From: an uncultured Muribaculaceae bacterium
GTDB taxonomy: Bacteria > Bacteroidota > Bacteroidia > Bacteroidales > Muribaculaceae
NCBI GenBank assembly: GCA_947628305.1
Contig: CANQZG010000013.1
Location: forward strand, 17,504 to 81,503
Length of the DNA stretch: 64,000 nucleotides
Direction of reading: 5' to 3'
Part shown: positions 17,455 to 26,324 of the stretch, piece after piece
Numbering within the stretch: position 1 is the first letter of the stretch
How the letters are laid out: each line of letters opens with the position of its first letter
Notes under the pieces: generated by a model
The model's input: the letters and a program-made list of their open reading frames with translations, nothing else
What the model was told of the DNA's origin: nothing
Databases searched by the model: none
Position numbers and translations under genes: made by a program

Positions 17455-19215
17455 ATGACAAAACTCTTTAATAAACTGACATGGGGAATGGCAATCGCTA
17501 TTACCATGATAGCTCTTGTGTCCTGCGCCCCTCAAGAAAAGGAGATAAAGTACGTGGCTACCAAACTTGTCGATTCCGACATGTGGAGCATAGTTGATGT
17601 CAACACAGGCGAAGTCATCCATAAAGATGAGTTCAAGAGTCAACCGTCTGTCATCGTAAACGACAAGTTTTGTGTAAAGAACGAAGGCGGCCTATACGAT
17701 TATTTCTCGGTTGATAATGTCACCAAGCCGATTAATAGCGAAAGCTACTTATATGCAACATCATTCAACGAAAACGATATTGCCATTACTGTCAGCAAAG
17801 GCAAAGGAATCTCCATTATCAATGGCAAATGTGAAAACGTTGCAACTCTTGATAATTCAATCGTGGCAGCTTCCGTTTTCTCAAATGGATATTCAGCCAT
17901 CACAAACGATGAGAACAAAAAAGGTTATATCAATGAAAAAGGTGATATCATAATTAAACCGACTTATGATATGGCTCACTCTTTTTCCGAAGATGGTTTT
18001 GCCATCGTAGGTAAGGAACTTAATGACACTGTCAATAGGTATTCTGCTATTGATGCATCCGGAAAAGAACTTTTTTCTTTTTCCTCATCTGAATATTCTG
18101 ATTTCGGTTCATTTGTCAATGGATATATCCCGGTTAGAAAATCGAATGATGAGGTTGTCCTGCTCAACAAATCAGGCAAAAAAGTCTGTTCAATCGGTAA
18201 ATGGAAAGGCTATATCCCCTATTGGCTTGGGGTTAACGATGGGGTAATTGCCTTCAAAGACGGCGATGCCTTTGGTTTAAAGGACAAAGACGGTAAAATC
18301 GTGATTCGTGCAAAGTATGATGAACTTATCCCTTTACCTAAAATTAACAAATCTTATTATCTTGCAAAGAAGCAAAATAAATATGGCATTGTTGATAAAA
18401 ACGATAAAGTTATAATTCCTTTCGACTATACCGTATTAGGATATATCAACAAAAAGGTATTAATTGTCGGCGAAGGCAAAACATTCTCCTTCATGAATAC
18501 TGACCTAAAAGATGTGGGACAAAACAACTATACCAATCTTTCATTTATGACCGGGTCTTCGATTCAATCAAATCACTTTAATGCCGACAAAGAAGCTCGC
18601 CGTATAATCTCAAACATCACAGACTCAACGTTCTTCAAGACAAGAAAAGGGATGGTTCTCCGTGACTTCAAGGATAAACTCAGCGGATATAAATATGCTG
18701 ACTTGAAAGAAAGCACATTGACTGAATATGATTATCCGTTCACCTTCCTCTACGGGTTTGATAATAATCTTTCCTCTGAAAGATACGAGTATTTCTATGG
18801 CTATCGTCTCCCCAAGGGAGCTGAATATAACTACAATGCAAACCTTGCTTTAGCAATGGCCATAAACAGCACATTTAAAGAATATCAACCTGGAGCGGAG
18901 GAATCTCTGGCAAAAGCTTTTGATGCCCAAATCCAAAGGGCCGGGTTTAAGCCTATGGATGGGCATCCCAACTATTTTGTCAACGACAAGACCGGCACCA
19001 CCGTTGGCTTAGGGTACGATGATGGAACTGTAAGTGTTTATTATGCGTACCTGCCCAAATTTACGAAACTTAAAATCGAGCGCAAGCCGAGAGAAGAATT
19101 TTCAAAGGATGATGTCCAGATTGATTACGTTGACACATTCGGGTTGGAGAACAAAGATGACACCATTGCGGTTGATAGTGTTGCGGTTATTGACGAAACC
19201 GTTGATATAGACTAA
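17455..19215 (+). CDS. WG-repeat lipoprotein
   Basis: Exported lipoprotein of 586 aa. The signal peptide ends in the lipobox LVSC (Cys25). Between about residues 80 and 340 there are WG/KWG-type repeats, seen as KKGYINEKGDIIIKPTYD, DAFGLKDKDGKIVIRAKYDE and NKYGIVDKNDKVIIPFDYT. The C-terminal 240 residues show no domain that I recognise and end acidic. The gene is visibly richer in A and T, with codon choice unlike mnmE next to it, suggesting later acquisition. WG-repeat proteins are widespread in Bacteroidota and mostly of unknown role. Confidence 0.85.
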   Translation: MTKLFNKLTWGMAIAITMIALVSCAPQEKEIKYVATKLVDSDMWSIVDVNTGEVIHKDEFKSQPSVIVNDKFCVKNEGGLYDYFSVDNVTKPINSESYLYATSFNENDIAITVSKGKGISIINGKCENVATLDNSIVAASVFSNGYSAITNDENKKGYINEKGDIIIKPTYDMAHSFSEDGFAIVGKELNDTVNRYSAIDASGKELFSFSSSEYSDFGSFVNGYIPVRKSNDEVVLLNKSGKKVCSIGKWKGYIPYWLGVNDGVIAFKDGDAFGLKDKDGKIVIRAKYDELIPLPKINKSYYLAKKQNKYGIVDKNDKVIIPFDYTVLGYINKKVLIVGEGKTFSFMNTDLKDVGQNNYTNLSFMTGSSIQSNHFNADKEARRIISNITDSTFFKTRKGMVLRDFKDKLSGYKYADLKESTLTEYDYPFTFLYGFDNNLSSERYEYFYGYRLPKGAEYNYNANLALAMAINSTFKEYQPGAEESLAKAFDAQIQRAGFKPMDGHPNYFVNDKTGTTVGLGYDDGTVSVYYAYLPKFTKLKIERKPREEFSKDDVQIDYVDTFGLENKDDTIAVDSVAVIDETVDID

Positions 19216-19278
19216 GGCGATGTGACATCATCGCCGGACGATGGCGACATGGCTGTTGTGTAACATCGTCTAATGGAT

Positions 19279-19326
19279 AATAAATATGGGCTATGCCGGA
19301 TATGTCAGGCATAGTCCATATTTATT
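19279..19326. terminator. Bidirectional hairpin
   Basis: Arms of about 19 nt (AATAAATATGG then CTATGCC, against GGCATAG then CCATATTTATT) with one mismatch surround a 10-nt loop. The A/T-rich feet give a U-run in both directions. It lies between convergent genes and touches the stop codon of the minus-strand one. Confidence 0.8.
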
Positions 19327-19621
19327 AATCTTCCATCTGCTCCTTGATGATGCGCCGGGTTTCACGCTTGAAATCAAGGCGGTCATACAGATAATTACGG
19401 CACATCCAGCAGCTACATGGCGTTGCCGTCGTCTTTAACACATTCATCCACGATTTCGATTTATACACTTTCCAATCCCGTGGGTTAATGAATCGATGAG
19501 TCTCGCAATCGATAATTTGATTACCGAGATTAGCGTAATACTTGATTCTGTTACGCCACACGCGTTTTTGTTGAATGCGTCGCCACGCACGTAGAAGATT
19601 TCTTTCCATCGTCACGTTCAA
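19325..19621 (-). CDS. Small basic protein with a CSCWMC motif
   Basis: 98-aa protein, rich in Arg and Lys. Family-like block: SWMNVLKTTATPCSCWMCRN. Short Bacteroidota proteins with a TPxPCSCxMCxN core are common and unnamed. The three Cys suggest metal binding but no experiment is known to me. The start could be either Met1 (19621) or Met5 (19609). It is convergent with the WG-repeat gene and shares its hairpin. Confidence 0.6.
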   Translation of the reverse strand: MNVTMERNLLRAWRRIQQKRVWRNRIKYYANLGNQIIDCETHRFINPRDWKVYKSKSWMNVLKTTATPCSCWMCRNYLYDRLDFKRETRRIIKEQMED

Positions 19622-20049
19622 TTATAGGTTTGATGAACGTGAACTTTTCAATACAAAAACTCTTTTTCATAATTTCTTTGACATATCTACCCTCTTTTTC
19701 AGCAACAACCGTGCCACAAATTCAACCCCGGAAAAGTAGTTAATCTAACTTCAAACTAATTGCCACTTCTGAATTTTTTCTAACTTTGTAAGGAATATCA
19801 TTCGCAAAATGACACCGTATGGAAAGGAAAAAATTTAGCGGAACGAGATACAACTCGCGGTGGGATACCTCGACATGGGTGATTTGCATCCCCTGCGACA
19901 TCGCTGACCCATCGCATAGCCATCCATTTCACTGAACGCAGGGTTCTGAAAAGTTCCGCTCCACTCGTTATCTCCCCGATGCGGCAAGAGGAATTCATTG
20001 CGCAGCTTCTTTCCATCAACCCCGACATCATCCGTGAACCAAATCTTTA
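19622..20049. other. Gene-poor stretch with small ORF remnants
   Basis: A TAACTTTG box at 19781-19788 heads a stretch with only broken frames. A 38-codon ORF at 19819-19935 begins MERKKFSGTRYNSRWD. A 23-codon ORF at 19979-20050 (MRQEEFIAQLLSINPDII) stops exactly where a solo element end begins. Both look like pieces of once-longer genes; neither is recognised. Confidence 0.4.
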
Positions 20050-20095
20050 AGAGGGCGTTTCATAATAACTGTTAATTAGCGACCGTGGATTTTGA
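20050..20095. repeat. Solo end of element family B
   Basis: Positions 20050-20095 match the inverted right end of the element at 30084-30407 almost throughout: GAGGGCGTTTCATAATAAC, then GTTAATTAGCG and CCGTGGATTTTGA. No partner end lies within about 400 nt on either side. The preceding 23-codon ORF ends on the TAA at its first bases. Confidence 0.65.
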
Positions 20096-20143
20096 ACCAA
20101 CGGTCATCAATCGACACCCTATAAATAACCCTTTGATTTTATT

Positions 20144-21628
20144 ATGATGAGAAGCATAAACATTCTGTCATTGATACAGGCACACGAAACTCTTGATACA
20201 TCTTTATTCAAGAATTTCTTAAGCTGTCACGGTATTAAAAGCGCTATCAAGGATTATGAACTTGACTGCGTCAAGTCGTTTATGCACGCCCTCCTCAATG
20301 CCTACGACGATGTCTCGGTGCTCGATAATTACTATATCGGGTACTCGATACCTCAAATAGGCAAGGAGTTTGATTTATTGAGATTCGGGACTGACTGTAT
20401 CATAAACATCGAACTGAAAACCGAGAGTTCTCTTGAGAAAATCTCCCGCCAGCAACAAAGGAACAGATATTATCTCAGTTTTTTAGGTAAACCTCTCCAC
20501 ATCTACACTTACGTGCAGAAAGAGGACCGATTGTACAAACTGATGATTTCCAATATATCAATCTCGACCCTAGAGGTATCATTCGTTGAATTGTATAATC
20601 GACTGACTTCCCAAGATGATTATGAACCACACTGTATCGATGACATGTTTGACCCGTCAGACTATCTCGTTTCCCCATTCAATTCCACAGAACGGTTCAT
20701 GTCCGGGGAATATTTTCTTACAGTCCAACAGGAAAATATCTGCAATCGGGCCGACAAGATTCTTGAAGAATTGGGAGCAAGGTTCATATCTATCACCGGA
20801 GGCGCGGGTACGGGCAAGACTTTGCTGACATACCATATTGCCAAGAATGCCATGGCGCGTGGTCATAAAGTCTTGATTCTGCATTGCGCACAACTCAACA
20901 AAGGACAGCGAATTCTCATGGACGAATATGACTGGGATATCCAAATGCCACGGCATGTCAACAATTTCACCGGTTATGACATAATAATTGTTGACGAAGC
21001 GCAAAGAATGTACCCGATACAGTTCCAGCAAATTACCGATGCCGTCAAGAGCCTTGGTATAAAATGTATATTTTCCTACGATGATTTGCAATATCTTAGC
21101 GTAGCTGAAAAAAGATATGACATCAAAGGGAAAATAGAGTCAGAGTTATCATGCCATCATTATCGGCTGACCGACAAAATCAGGACAAATAAAGAAATCG
21201 CCTACTTTATAACGCAACTCTTTGACAAAAATAGAAATATTCCAGGCCTGAAATACCCCAATGTCAGTCTTTTATATTGCCGAGACTATGCTTCGGCCAA
21301 GAAAATATTAAATGACTTGACAGCAAAGGGATGGAGCGTCCCCAACTATACCCCAGGCACACGTTCGACTTTTCAATATGAAAAATATTGCACCGACAAC
21401 ACGGATTGCGCCCATTCAGTCATCGGGCAGGAGTTCGACCGTGTCGTTTCAGTTCTTGACGCTTGTTTCCATTACGGTCAGGACGGCAAGATATATGCCG
21501 ACAACGCCTATTATTCCCAACGGCAAATGCTTTACCAAATCATAACACGGACACGTAAAAAGTTGTGCATACTGATAATAAACAATCCACTGATGATGAA
21601 TCGATGTATCGACATCCTCAACCGCTGA
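20144..21628 (+). CDS. PD-(D/E)XK-like nuclease plus DUF2075 helicase, single gene
   Basis: 494-aa protein. The N-terminal third has GKEFDLLRFGTDCIINIELK (about 78-97), an Asp plus E-x-K layout as in restriction-type PD-(D/E)XK nucleases. The rest is an SF1-like ATPase of DUF2075/Schlafen type: Walker A TGGAGTGKTLL (about 223-233), Walker B IIIVDEAQRM (about 279-288), a sensor-like FSYDDLQ and a C-terminal ITRTRKKLCILI, the helicase motif VI region. Fusion of such parts is frequent in phage-defence proteins, but no partner gene is adjacent. It could start at 20144 or 20147. It lies just behind the solo element end. Confidence 0.75.
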   Translation: MMRSINILSLIQAHETLDTSLFKNFLSCHGIKSAIKDYELDCVKSFMHALLNAYDDVSVLDNYYIGYSIPQIGKEFDLLRFGTDCIINIELKTESSLEKISRQQQRNRYYLSFLGKPLHIYTYVQKEDRLYKLMISNISISTLEVSFVELYNRLTSQDDYEPHCIDDMFDPSDYLVSPFNSTERFMSGEYFLTVQQENICNRADKILEELGARFISITGGAGTGKTLLTYHIAKNAMARGHKVLILHCAQLNKGQRILMDEYDWDIQMPRHVNNFTGYDIIIVDEAQRMYPIQFQQITDAVKSLGIKCIFSYDDLQYLSVAEKRYDIKGKIESELSCHHYRLTDKIRTNKEIAYFITQLFDKNRNIPGLKYPNVSLLYCRDYASAKKILNDLTAKGWSVPNYTPGTRSTFQYEKYCTDNTDCAHSVIGQEFDRVVSVLDACFHYGQDGKIYADNAYYSQRQMLYQIITRTRKKLCILIINNPLMMNRCIDILNR

Positions 21629-21645
21629 CAATTACAGCAAGCCCA

Positions 21646-22242
21646 TCATTGCATATCAGGCATGAATGGAAGTCTACGATTGGACGAAAAATCCTTATAC
21701 AGGCTATCGACTTGATAGAATGACGGATGGGATACTCCTTTGGCCGATAATGCCTCCAACAACTGTTGTTCGGTTTCAAACCATATAACGGAATCGGTTG
21801 TGGCATCAATCACGGCAAACTGCTCTTTATGCCACCTATCATACGTATTTCCCGGCATCCTATCCAATGGAATAAAGTCATCAGAATAACGCATATAGAT
21901 TATTGAATCAGTAACACCTACTGTCTCAACCGATAGACGGCAAGATGTCAGTCCGGCTCCTCCAAATTCGTCAATATTATCACGACGAATACAATGCCAT
22001 TCGTTATCAGAATCTATTGCGGATAGTTCGTACGGAGCAACTAAAGGGAATCTGTAATAATCCCAGTACCCCGGGTCTGTATAAAATCCGGTGCGAAAAA
22101 TGTCATTTACATCATCCCGAATACTATCCCAAACTCGTTCTTTCGCCGAAACAACTTTGCCCTTGATTTCACTTGACTTATTCTTTATCCTGGAACAGCC
22201 ACAAGTCATCAACAAGAGCATAAATAACAATCCGTATTTCAT
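21646..22242 (-). CDS. Uncharacterised lipoprotein
   Basis: 198 aa from the ATG at 22242, selected because MKYGLLFMLLLMTCGC is a lipoprotein signal (Cys16) and a TAACTTTG box lies 10 nt upstream. A charged helix-like stretch (KNKSSEIKGKVVSAKERVWD) follows, then a mixed domain with YWDYYRFPLVAPYEL. I do not recognise the family. It is convergent with the nuclease-helicase gene, 17 nt apart. Confidence 0.65.
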   Translation of the reverse strand: MKYGLLFMLLLMTCGCSRIKNKSSEIKGKVVSAKERVWDSIRDDVNDIFRTGFYTDPGYWDYYRFPLVAPYELSAIDSDNEWHCIRRDNIDEFGGAGLTSCRLSVETVGVTDSIIYMRYSDDFIPLDRMPGNTYDRWHKEQFAVIDATTDSVIWFETEQQLLEALSAKGVSHPSFYQVDSLYKDFSSNRRLPFMPDMQ

Positions 22243-22252
22243 ATCGGTCACA

Positions 22253-22260
22253 CAAAGTTA
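22253..22260 (-). promoter_or_regulatory. -7 box of the 21646-22242 lipoprotein
   Basis: TAACTTTG on the minus strand, 10 nt before the ATG. Confidence 0.55.
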
Positions 22261-22296
22261 TGCAGACAAATATACAATTAATTTATTCAGAAATAG

Positions 22297-22304
22297 TATA
22301 TTTG
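22297..22304 (+). promoter_or_regulatory. -7 box upstream of element D
   Basis: TATATTTG facing right. The next gene on this strand begins 262 nt away, and element D lies between. Confidence 0.5.
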
Positions 22305-22323
22305 CATCAAAATCCAAGAGTAT

Positions 22324-22518
22324 GAAGTCATCTTGACTTCTTGAAGGATGTTAAAATCATCAGCCATCTGATAATTGTTTCGAGACCTTTCCGCCATTCT
22401 TGGTCTGTTTTCGCCCCGTCCCGCGGTCACGATGCCCGCATCGCTCCCTTGAAACGACCCGAAAACAACCTCAAGACTGCCTGGAAATGTCAACGATTCA
22501 AAAGTCAAGATGACTTCT
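22324..22518. repeat. Intergenic inverted-repeat element D
   Basis: 195-bp element with perfect 16-bp inverted ends, GAAGTCATCTTGACTT at 22324-22339 and its complement at 22503-22518; pairing continues for 5 bp after a one-base bulge. One family motif lies at 22426-22449 (arms CGATGC/GCATCG, flanks GTCA and CTCCCT). No ORF is present. It separates a -7 box from the TlpA-like gene. Confidence 0.75.
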
Positions 22519-22566
22519 ATGTTTGGCTTTAACAGACTCCAAACCATATCTAAAAACATTTTCAAT

Positions 22567-23646
22567 ATGATGACGAGAGGGATTGTGACACTGGTGTTGG
22601 CAGTATGTTGGTTGACGACCCATGCGGTCGAATATGTCATTGAGGGACAAATCGAGGGCTGTGACGGCACGACAGTCTACCTCCGTGACTATGGACGGCA
22701 TGACGGGGCGAGAATTGACAGCACCAAGGTCGTTGGAGGGAGATTTCAGTTGAAAGGCAGCTATCCCCGGAACGCATTTGCCCGGGTCGATTGTGGCAAC
22801 CACTATTCCAACTGCGTCCTCGACACCCTCGCGATTGTCGATTTCGGAACACATTACCCGAAAGGTGGGTCCCTGTTAAACACACGGTTTCGCGATTTAT
22901 GCCAATCCGAAAAAGCCATATTAGATGAACTTGGACGGTTCAGTTCCGAATTACAATCCCATGGATTCAGCCAACAAGAGTGCAGCGACATATTCAAACT
23001 CCTGTATGACAAACGCCGGCCCGATTTAATGAAATTATACACCGATGCCATCCTCGGCAACGACAACGGCATCGGGGAGGCATTCGTCATATCACTCGGA
23101 AATCTTTGGGGATTGAAAACCGAAGAATGGGATTCGGTATACCGTCAGATGCCCGACAACCTAAAAAACTCATCCATTGCCCGGACGTTCAACGATAAAT
23201 ACGCCAACATAAGGAAATCACAAGAAGGAATGCCGTTCCTGGACTTCAAGGCTAAAGGCCTCAAAGGGAAAACTGTCAGCCTGTCTGACTATGTCGGCAA
23301 AGGCAAATACGTCCTTGTCGATTTCTGGGCATCATGGTGTGGCCCTTGCAAAAAGGAGGCCGCCGAAGTATTAATGCCCCTTTATAAAAAGTACGCCGGA
23401 AATCCAAATTTCGAAATATTAGGGGTTGGCGTATGGGACAAACCCGAATCAATCTTAGAATCATTAAAAAACACCCCTTATCCATGGGCACAGATTATCG
23501 ACACCGATAATAGTTCAATGGAACTGTATGGCTTCGACTTTGTCCCAATGATAATCCTATTCGGCCCTGACGGGACGATTCTAAACCGCGAACTACGAGG
23601 CGACAAATTGATAGAAACCGTTGACCGATGCCTAAGTACGCCCTGA
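22567..23646 (+). CDS. TlpA-like thioredoxin with DUF4369 N-terminus
   Basis: Exported thiol-disulfide protein of 359 aa. The start at 22567 (or 22570) gives the signal MMTRGIVTLVLAVCWLTTHA; the frame upstream lies in the repeat element. The N-terminal DUF4369-like beta domain is seen as YVIEGQIEGCDGTTVYLRDY. The C-terminal thioredoxin fold has VDFWASWCGPCKKEA (CGPC, about residue 258) and a cis-Pro region DFVPMIILFGPDG. It probably reduces or isomerises disulfides in the periplasm. It overlaps the next gene by 19 nt, so the two are coupled. Confidence 0.9.
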   Translation: MMTRGIVTLVLAVCWLTTHAVEYVIEGQIEGCDGTTVYLRDYGRHDGARIDSTKVVGGRFQLKGSYPRNAFARVDCGNHYSNCVLDTLAIVDFGTHYPKGGSLLNTRFRDLCQSEKAILDELGRFSSELQSHGFSQQECSDIFKLLYDKRRPDLMKLYTDAILGNDNGIGEAFVISLGNLWGLKTEEWDSVYRQMPDNLKNSSIARTFNDKYANIRKSQEGMPFLDFKAKGLKGKTVSLSDYVGKGKYVLVDFWASWCGPCKKEAAEVLMPLYKKYAGNPNFEILGVGVWDKPESILESLKNTPYPWAQIIDTDNSSMELYGFDFVPMIILFGPDGTILNRELRGDKLIETVDRCLSTP

Positions 23647-24368
23647 TTGCAATATTCATTTTAGCGTCAACCGTCGTTAACGCCCAGCAAGCGGATGTCA
23701 ACACATCTGCACGGCAGTCCGAGACCGACTCGATTATCGCCGCTGTTGAGAAACATTTCGGGTGGAATGACGAAGCCTATTCCGCTGACATCGCCAGAGA
23801 TAAACTTAAAAAAGGGGATGCCTGTCTGTTATTGCAGGGAAGCATCGTCCCGGTGGTATACATCGGTCAAGACAAGTTCAAGAAGAAATATGGAGTAGAT
23901 TATTATGATTTCGGATGCATGGTCTATTGCTCCGAATATCAGATGAAGGTCTACAACATCTCCATCATGGACTGGTTGTATTCAAGGTATGGCGACAAGT
24001 GGCTCAAAGACATACGCGAGGATGTGCCCGGTCTGAACGAATGGCAGAAACCTGATTACATATATACTGCCGTTGAAGAAATGCCCGTCTACGGCAACAA
24101 CTCCTTAGATTTTCCGAGAGCCGTGTGCGACTCTGCCCTAATACATCTTCATAGTTGCGCAAATTATGGCTTGACAAGAATCGTACTTGAATTTGTGGTG
24201 GAACGTGACGGCAGCCTATCAGGCATCGAGGTAAAAAACATCCATGGAGAATTAAAACCATTGTTCGAAAAAGCCATCGCCCGATTCCGTTGGACGCCGG
24301 GCACACATTACGGCCGACCTGTCCGTGTCAGGATGAGGATTCCTATACACATTCACTTTCAAGAATGA
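23628..24368 (+). CDS. Secreted protein with TonB C-terminal domain
   Basis: 246 aa with a signal peptide (MPKYALIAIFILASTVVNAQ). The middle region is unassigned, with four Cys. The C-terminal 75 residues have the TonB fold pattern: LEFVVERDGSLSGIEVKN, a helix FEKAIARFRWTPG, then RVRMRIPIHI. There is no N-terminal transmembrane anchor of the classical TonB kind, so it is a TonB-domain periplasmic protein rather than a standard energy transducer. Overlap with the TlpA-like gene suggests a joint role, perhaps as a redox substrate pair. Confidence 0.75.
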   Translation: MPKYALIAIFILASTVVNAQQADVNTSARQSETDSIIAAVEKHFGWNDEAYSADIARDKLKKGDACLLLQGSIVPVVYIGQDKFKKKYGVDYYDFGCMVYCSEYQMKVYNISIMDWLYSRYGDKWLKDIREDVPGLNEWQKPDYIYTAVEEMPVYGNNSLDFPRAVCDSALIHLHSCANYGLTRIVLEFVVERDGSLSGIEVKNIHGELKPLFEKAIARFRWTPGTHYGRPVRVRMRIPIHIHFQE

Positions 24369-24379
24369 GGAATTAGGAG

Positions 24380-24790
24380 TTATTCCAATGATTTTGTTCT
24401 GCAACATCCACTATTCAATATACGACATCCCGCTAAAACAGGAACAATACTGAACACCCAATTCACAAATGTTGCAGACAGGAACAACAACCCTGTCATT
24501 CCATCATGTATCTCACAGTTAATCCATACAATGGTCGGAACAAGAAGTATCGGCAACGAAATTCCCCACCATATAAGAACCTGCGGTAACCATCGCCGCC
24601 CCTTTGCAATCAGATAGGTCAACACCCCCGACAGCATATATGCCCCAAAACCGATAGCCATGACAACCCAGGCGCTTCTATCCCGAAACCATTCCTCAAA
24701 CCCCACCGTATATACCAGTGGATTCAGAAACACCGTTATCACCGAAACGAGAAACGCCACCAAGATAAACCGTCCGAAAAGTGAGTTCAT
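24380..24790 (-). CDS. Small integral membrane protein
   Basis: 136 aa with four hydrophobic segments (about 8-26, 40-62, 68-88, 97-120). No recognised family. A TATTTTTG box on the minus strand (24816-24809) lies 18 nt before the ATG. It is convergent with the TonB-domain gene. Confidence 0.65.
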   Translation of the reverse strand: MNSLFGRFILVAFLVSVITVFLNPLVYTVGFEEWFRDRSAWVVMAIGFGAYMLSGVLTYLIAKGRRWLPQVLIWWGISLPILLVPTIVWINCEIHDGMTGLLFLSATFVNWVFSIVPVLAGCRILNSGCCRTKSLE

Positions 24791-24808
24791 AATATTACAT
24801 GTTTATGG

Positions 24809-24816
24809 CAAAAATA
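24809..24816 (-). promoter_or_regulatory. -7 box of the small membrane protein gene
   Basis: TATTTTTG on the minus strand, exact TAnnTTTG. Confidence 0.5.
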
Positions 24817-24900
24817 GCCTAAAAATATGACACAGGGACATACCACGGTATTTTTAACATGTTTTGTTTAACTCCATGGAAGCCTGTCACAGAAAAATAG

Positions 24901-24908
24901 TAATTTTG
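24901..24908 (+). promoter_or_regulatory. -7 box of recF
   Basis: TAATTTTG, 10 nt before the recF ATG, giving a leader of only about 6 nt. Confidence 0.6.
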
Positions 24909-24918
24909 CACGAAGACT

Positions 24919-26037
24919 ATGTTATTGCAGAAGATTTCAATCGACAATTTCAAGAACATCGGCCATGCCGAACTTGAATTCTCACCCAAGATTAACTGTT
25001 TCCTGGGCAATAACGGCATGGGAAAGAGCAACCTGCTCGATGCCGTCTATTTCATGAGTTTCTGCAAGAGCTTCATGGCCGTACCTGACGCTATGCTCAT
25101 CAAGGACACCGAGGAATGGGCGATGATACGTTCAAATTATCTGCGCCGTGACGCTGACGAGACACTCTCGCTCGCCATGTACCGTGGCAAACGCAAACGA
25201 CTCAAGCGTGGCGACAAGGAATATGTGCGGCTTAGCGCACATATCGGTCAATTCCCCCTTGTCATAGTCTCACCACGCGACATCGACCTTGTGAGAGGCT
25301 CGGGCGAGGAGCGTCGCCGCTGGATGGACATGGTGATTTCCCAAAGCGACCCGGTGTATCTCGATAACCTCATCCGCTACAACCATGCCGTCGAGCAACG
25401 CAACTCCATGCTCAAGTCAGAGCATACCGACCCGGTGCTTTTTGAAGCAATAGAGACCCCTCTGTGCATGGCCGCTGAATACATAAACCGCAGCCGCAGC
25501 CGTTGGATAGAGGACCTCGACGTGTTATTACGCCGTTATTATTCCCTTGTCGCAGGGGAAGGAGAGACCATTGAAATCGAGTACCAAAGCCGTCTCAACG
25601 AGCCGGGTATGACGATGCGGCGGCTTCTTGACGAGACCAGTGCCCGCGACATGATTCTCCGGCACACAGCGTCAGGCATACACCGAGACGACATAGACAT
25701 GGTGCTGAAAGGGATGCCGATGCGCCGCACCGGCTCACAGGGGCAATGCAAGACATTCACAATCGCGCTACGGCTCGCCCAGTACGACTTCCTGCATTCC
25801 ACCACCGGGGTCAAGCCATTGCTGTTACTTGACGACATCTTTGACAAACTTGACGCCGACCGCGTCGGTAACATAATGAACCTTGTGACAGGCGAAGGGT
25901 TCGGACAGATTTTCATCACCGACACCAACCGCAAGCACCTTGACGAAATCATCGCCCGTACGGGTGGCGAACATAAAATATGGGGAGTCAACGACGGTTC
26001 TTTCTCCCAATTGTCAACATCAGCCATTCACCCATGA
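24919..26037 (+). CDS. recF: DNA repair/replication protein RecF
   Basis: SMC-like ATPase that loads RecA at single-strand gaps with RecO and RecR; 372 aa, normal length. Walker A is GNNGMGKSNLLDAV (about 31-44). The RecF blocks SPRDIDLVRGSGEERRRWMD and TASGIHRDDI are present. The signature and Walker B are GSQGQCKTFTIALRLAQ and LLLLDDIFDKLDADR. The start follows a -7 box closely. It overlaps the DUF721 gene by ATGA, a common order in Bacteroidota. Confidence 0.96.
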   Translation: MLLQKISIDNFKNIGHAELEFSPKINCFLGNNGMGKSNLLDAVYFMSFCKSFMAVPDAMLIKDTEEWAMIRSNYLRRDADETLSLAMYRGKRKRLKRGDKEYVRLSAHIGQFPLVIVSPRDIDLVRGSGEERRRWMDMVISQSDPVYLDNLIRYNHAVEQRNSMLKSEHTDPVLFEAIETPLCMAAEYINRSRSRWIEDLDVLLRRYYSLVAGEGETIEIEYQSRLNEPGMTMRRLLDETSARDMILRHTASGIHRDDIDMVLKGMPMRRTGSQGQCKTFTIALRLAQYDFLHSTTGVKPLLLLDDIFDKLDADRVGNIMNLVTGEGFGQIFITDTNRKHLDEIIARTGGEHKIWGVNDGSFSQLSTSAIHP

Positions 26038-26324
26038 AGCGCACCGACCCCAAATCAATCAGCCAAATTATCAACGAGGCGTTGCAGTCGAGCGGGATGA
26101 CATCGAGTTTCAATGAACAGAAGCTCTGTTATCTATGGCCCGAAATCGTCGGCGCGGCGGTCAACCGACACACCACACGGCGATATGTCGACCATGGCAC
26201 ACTGCACGTCTACTTGTCGTCGGCATCATTAAAAAATGAACTTTCATTTCTGCGTGAGCGTCTTGTCGAGCAATTGAACTCGGCCGTGGGCGCACACGTA
26301 ATTGACAACATAGCGATACACTGA
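26034..26324 (+). CDS. DUF721 (DciA-like) protein
   Basis: 96 aa from the ATG at 26034, which overlaps the recF stop. LCYLWPEIVGAAVNRHTTRRYVDHGTL-type sequence and YLSSASLKNELSFLRERLVEQLN are the KH-like DUF721 core found in DciA, the bacterial loader of the DnaB helicase. Position next to recF fits a replication role. The recF-stop overlap makes co-translation likely. Confidence 0.85.
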   Translation: MKRTDPKSISQIINEALQSSGMTSSFNEQKLCYLWPEIVGAAVNRHTTRRYVDHGTLHVYLSSASLKNELSFLRERLVEQLNSAVGAHVIDNIAIH

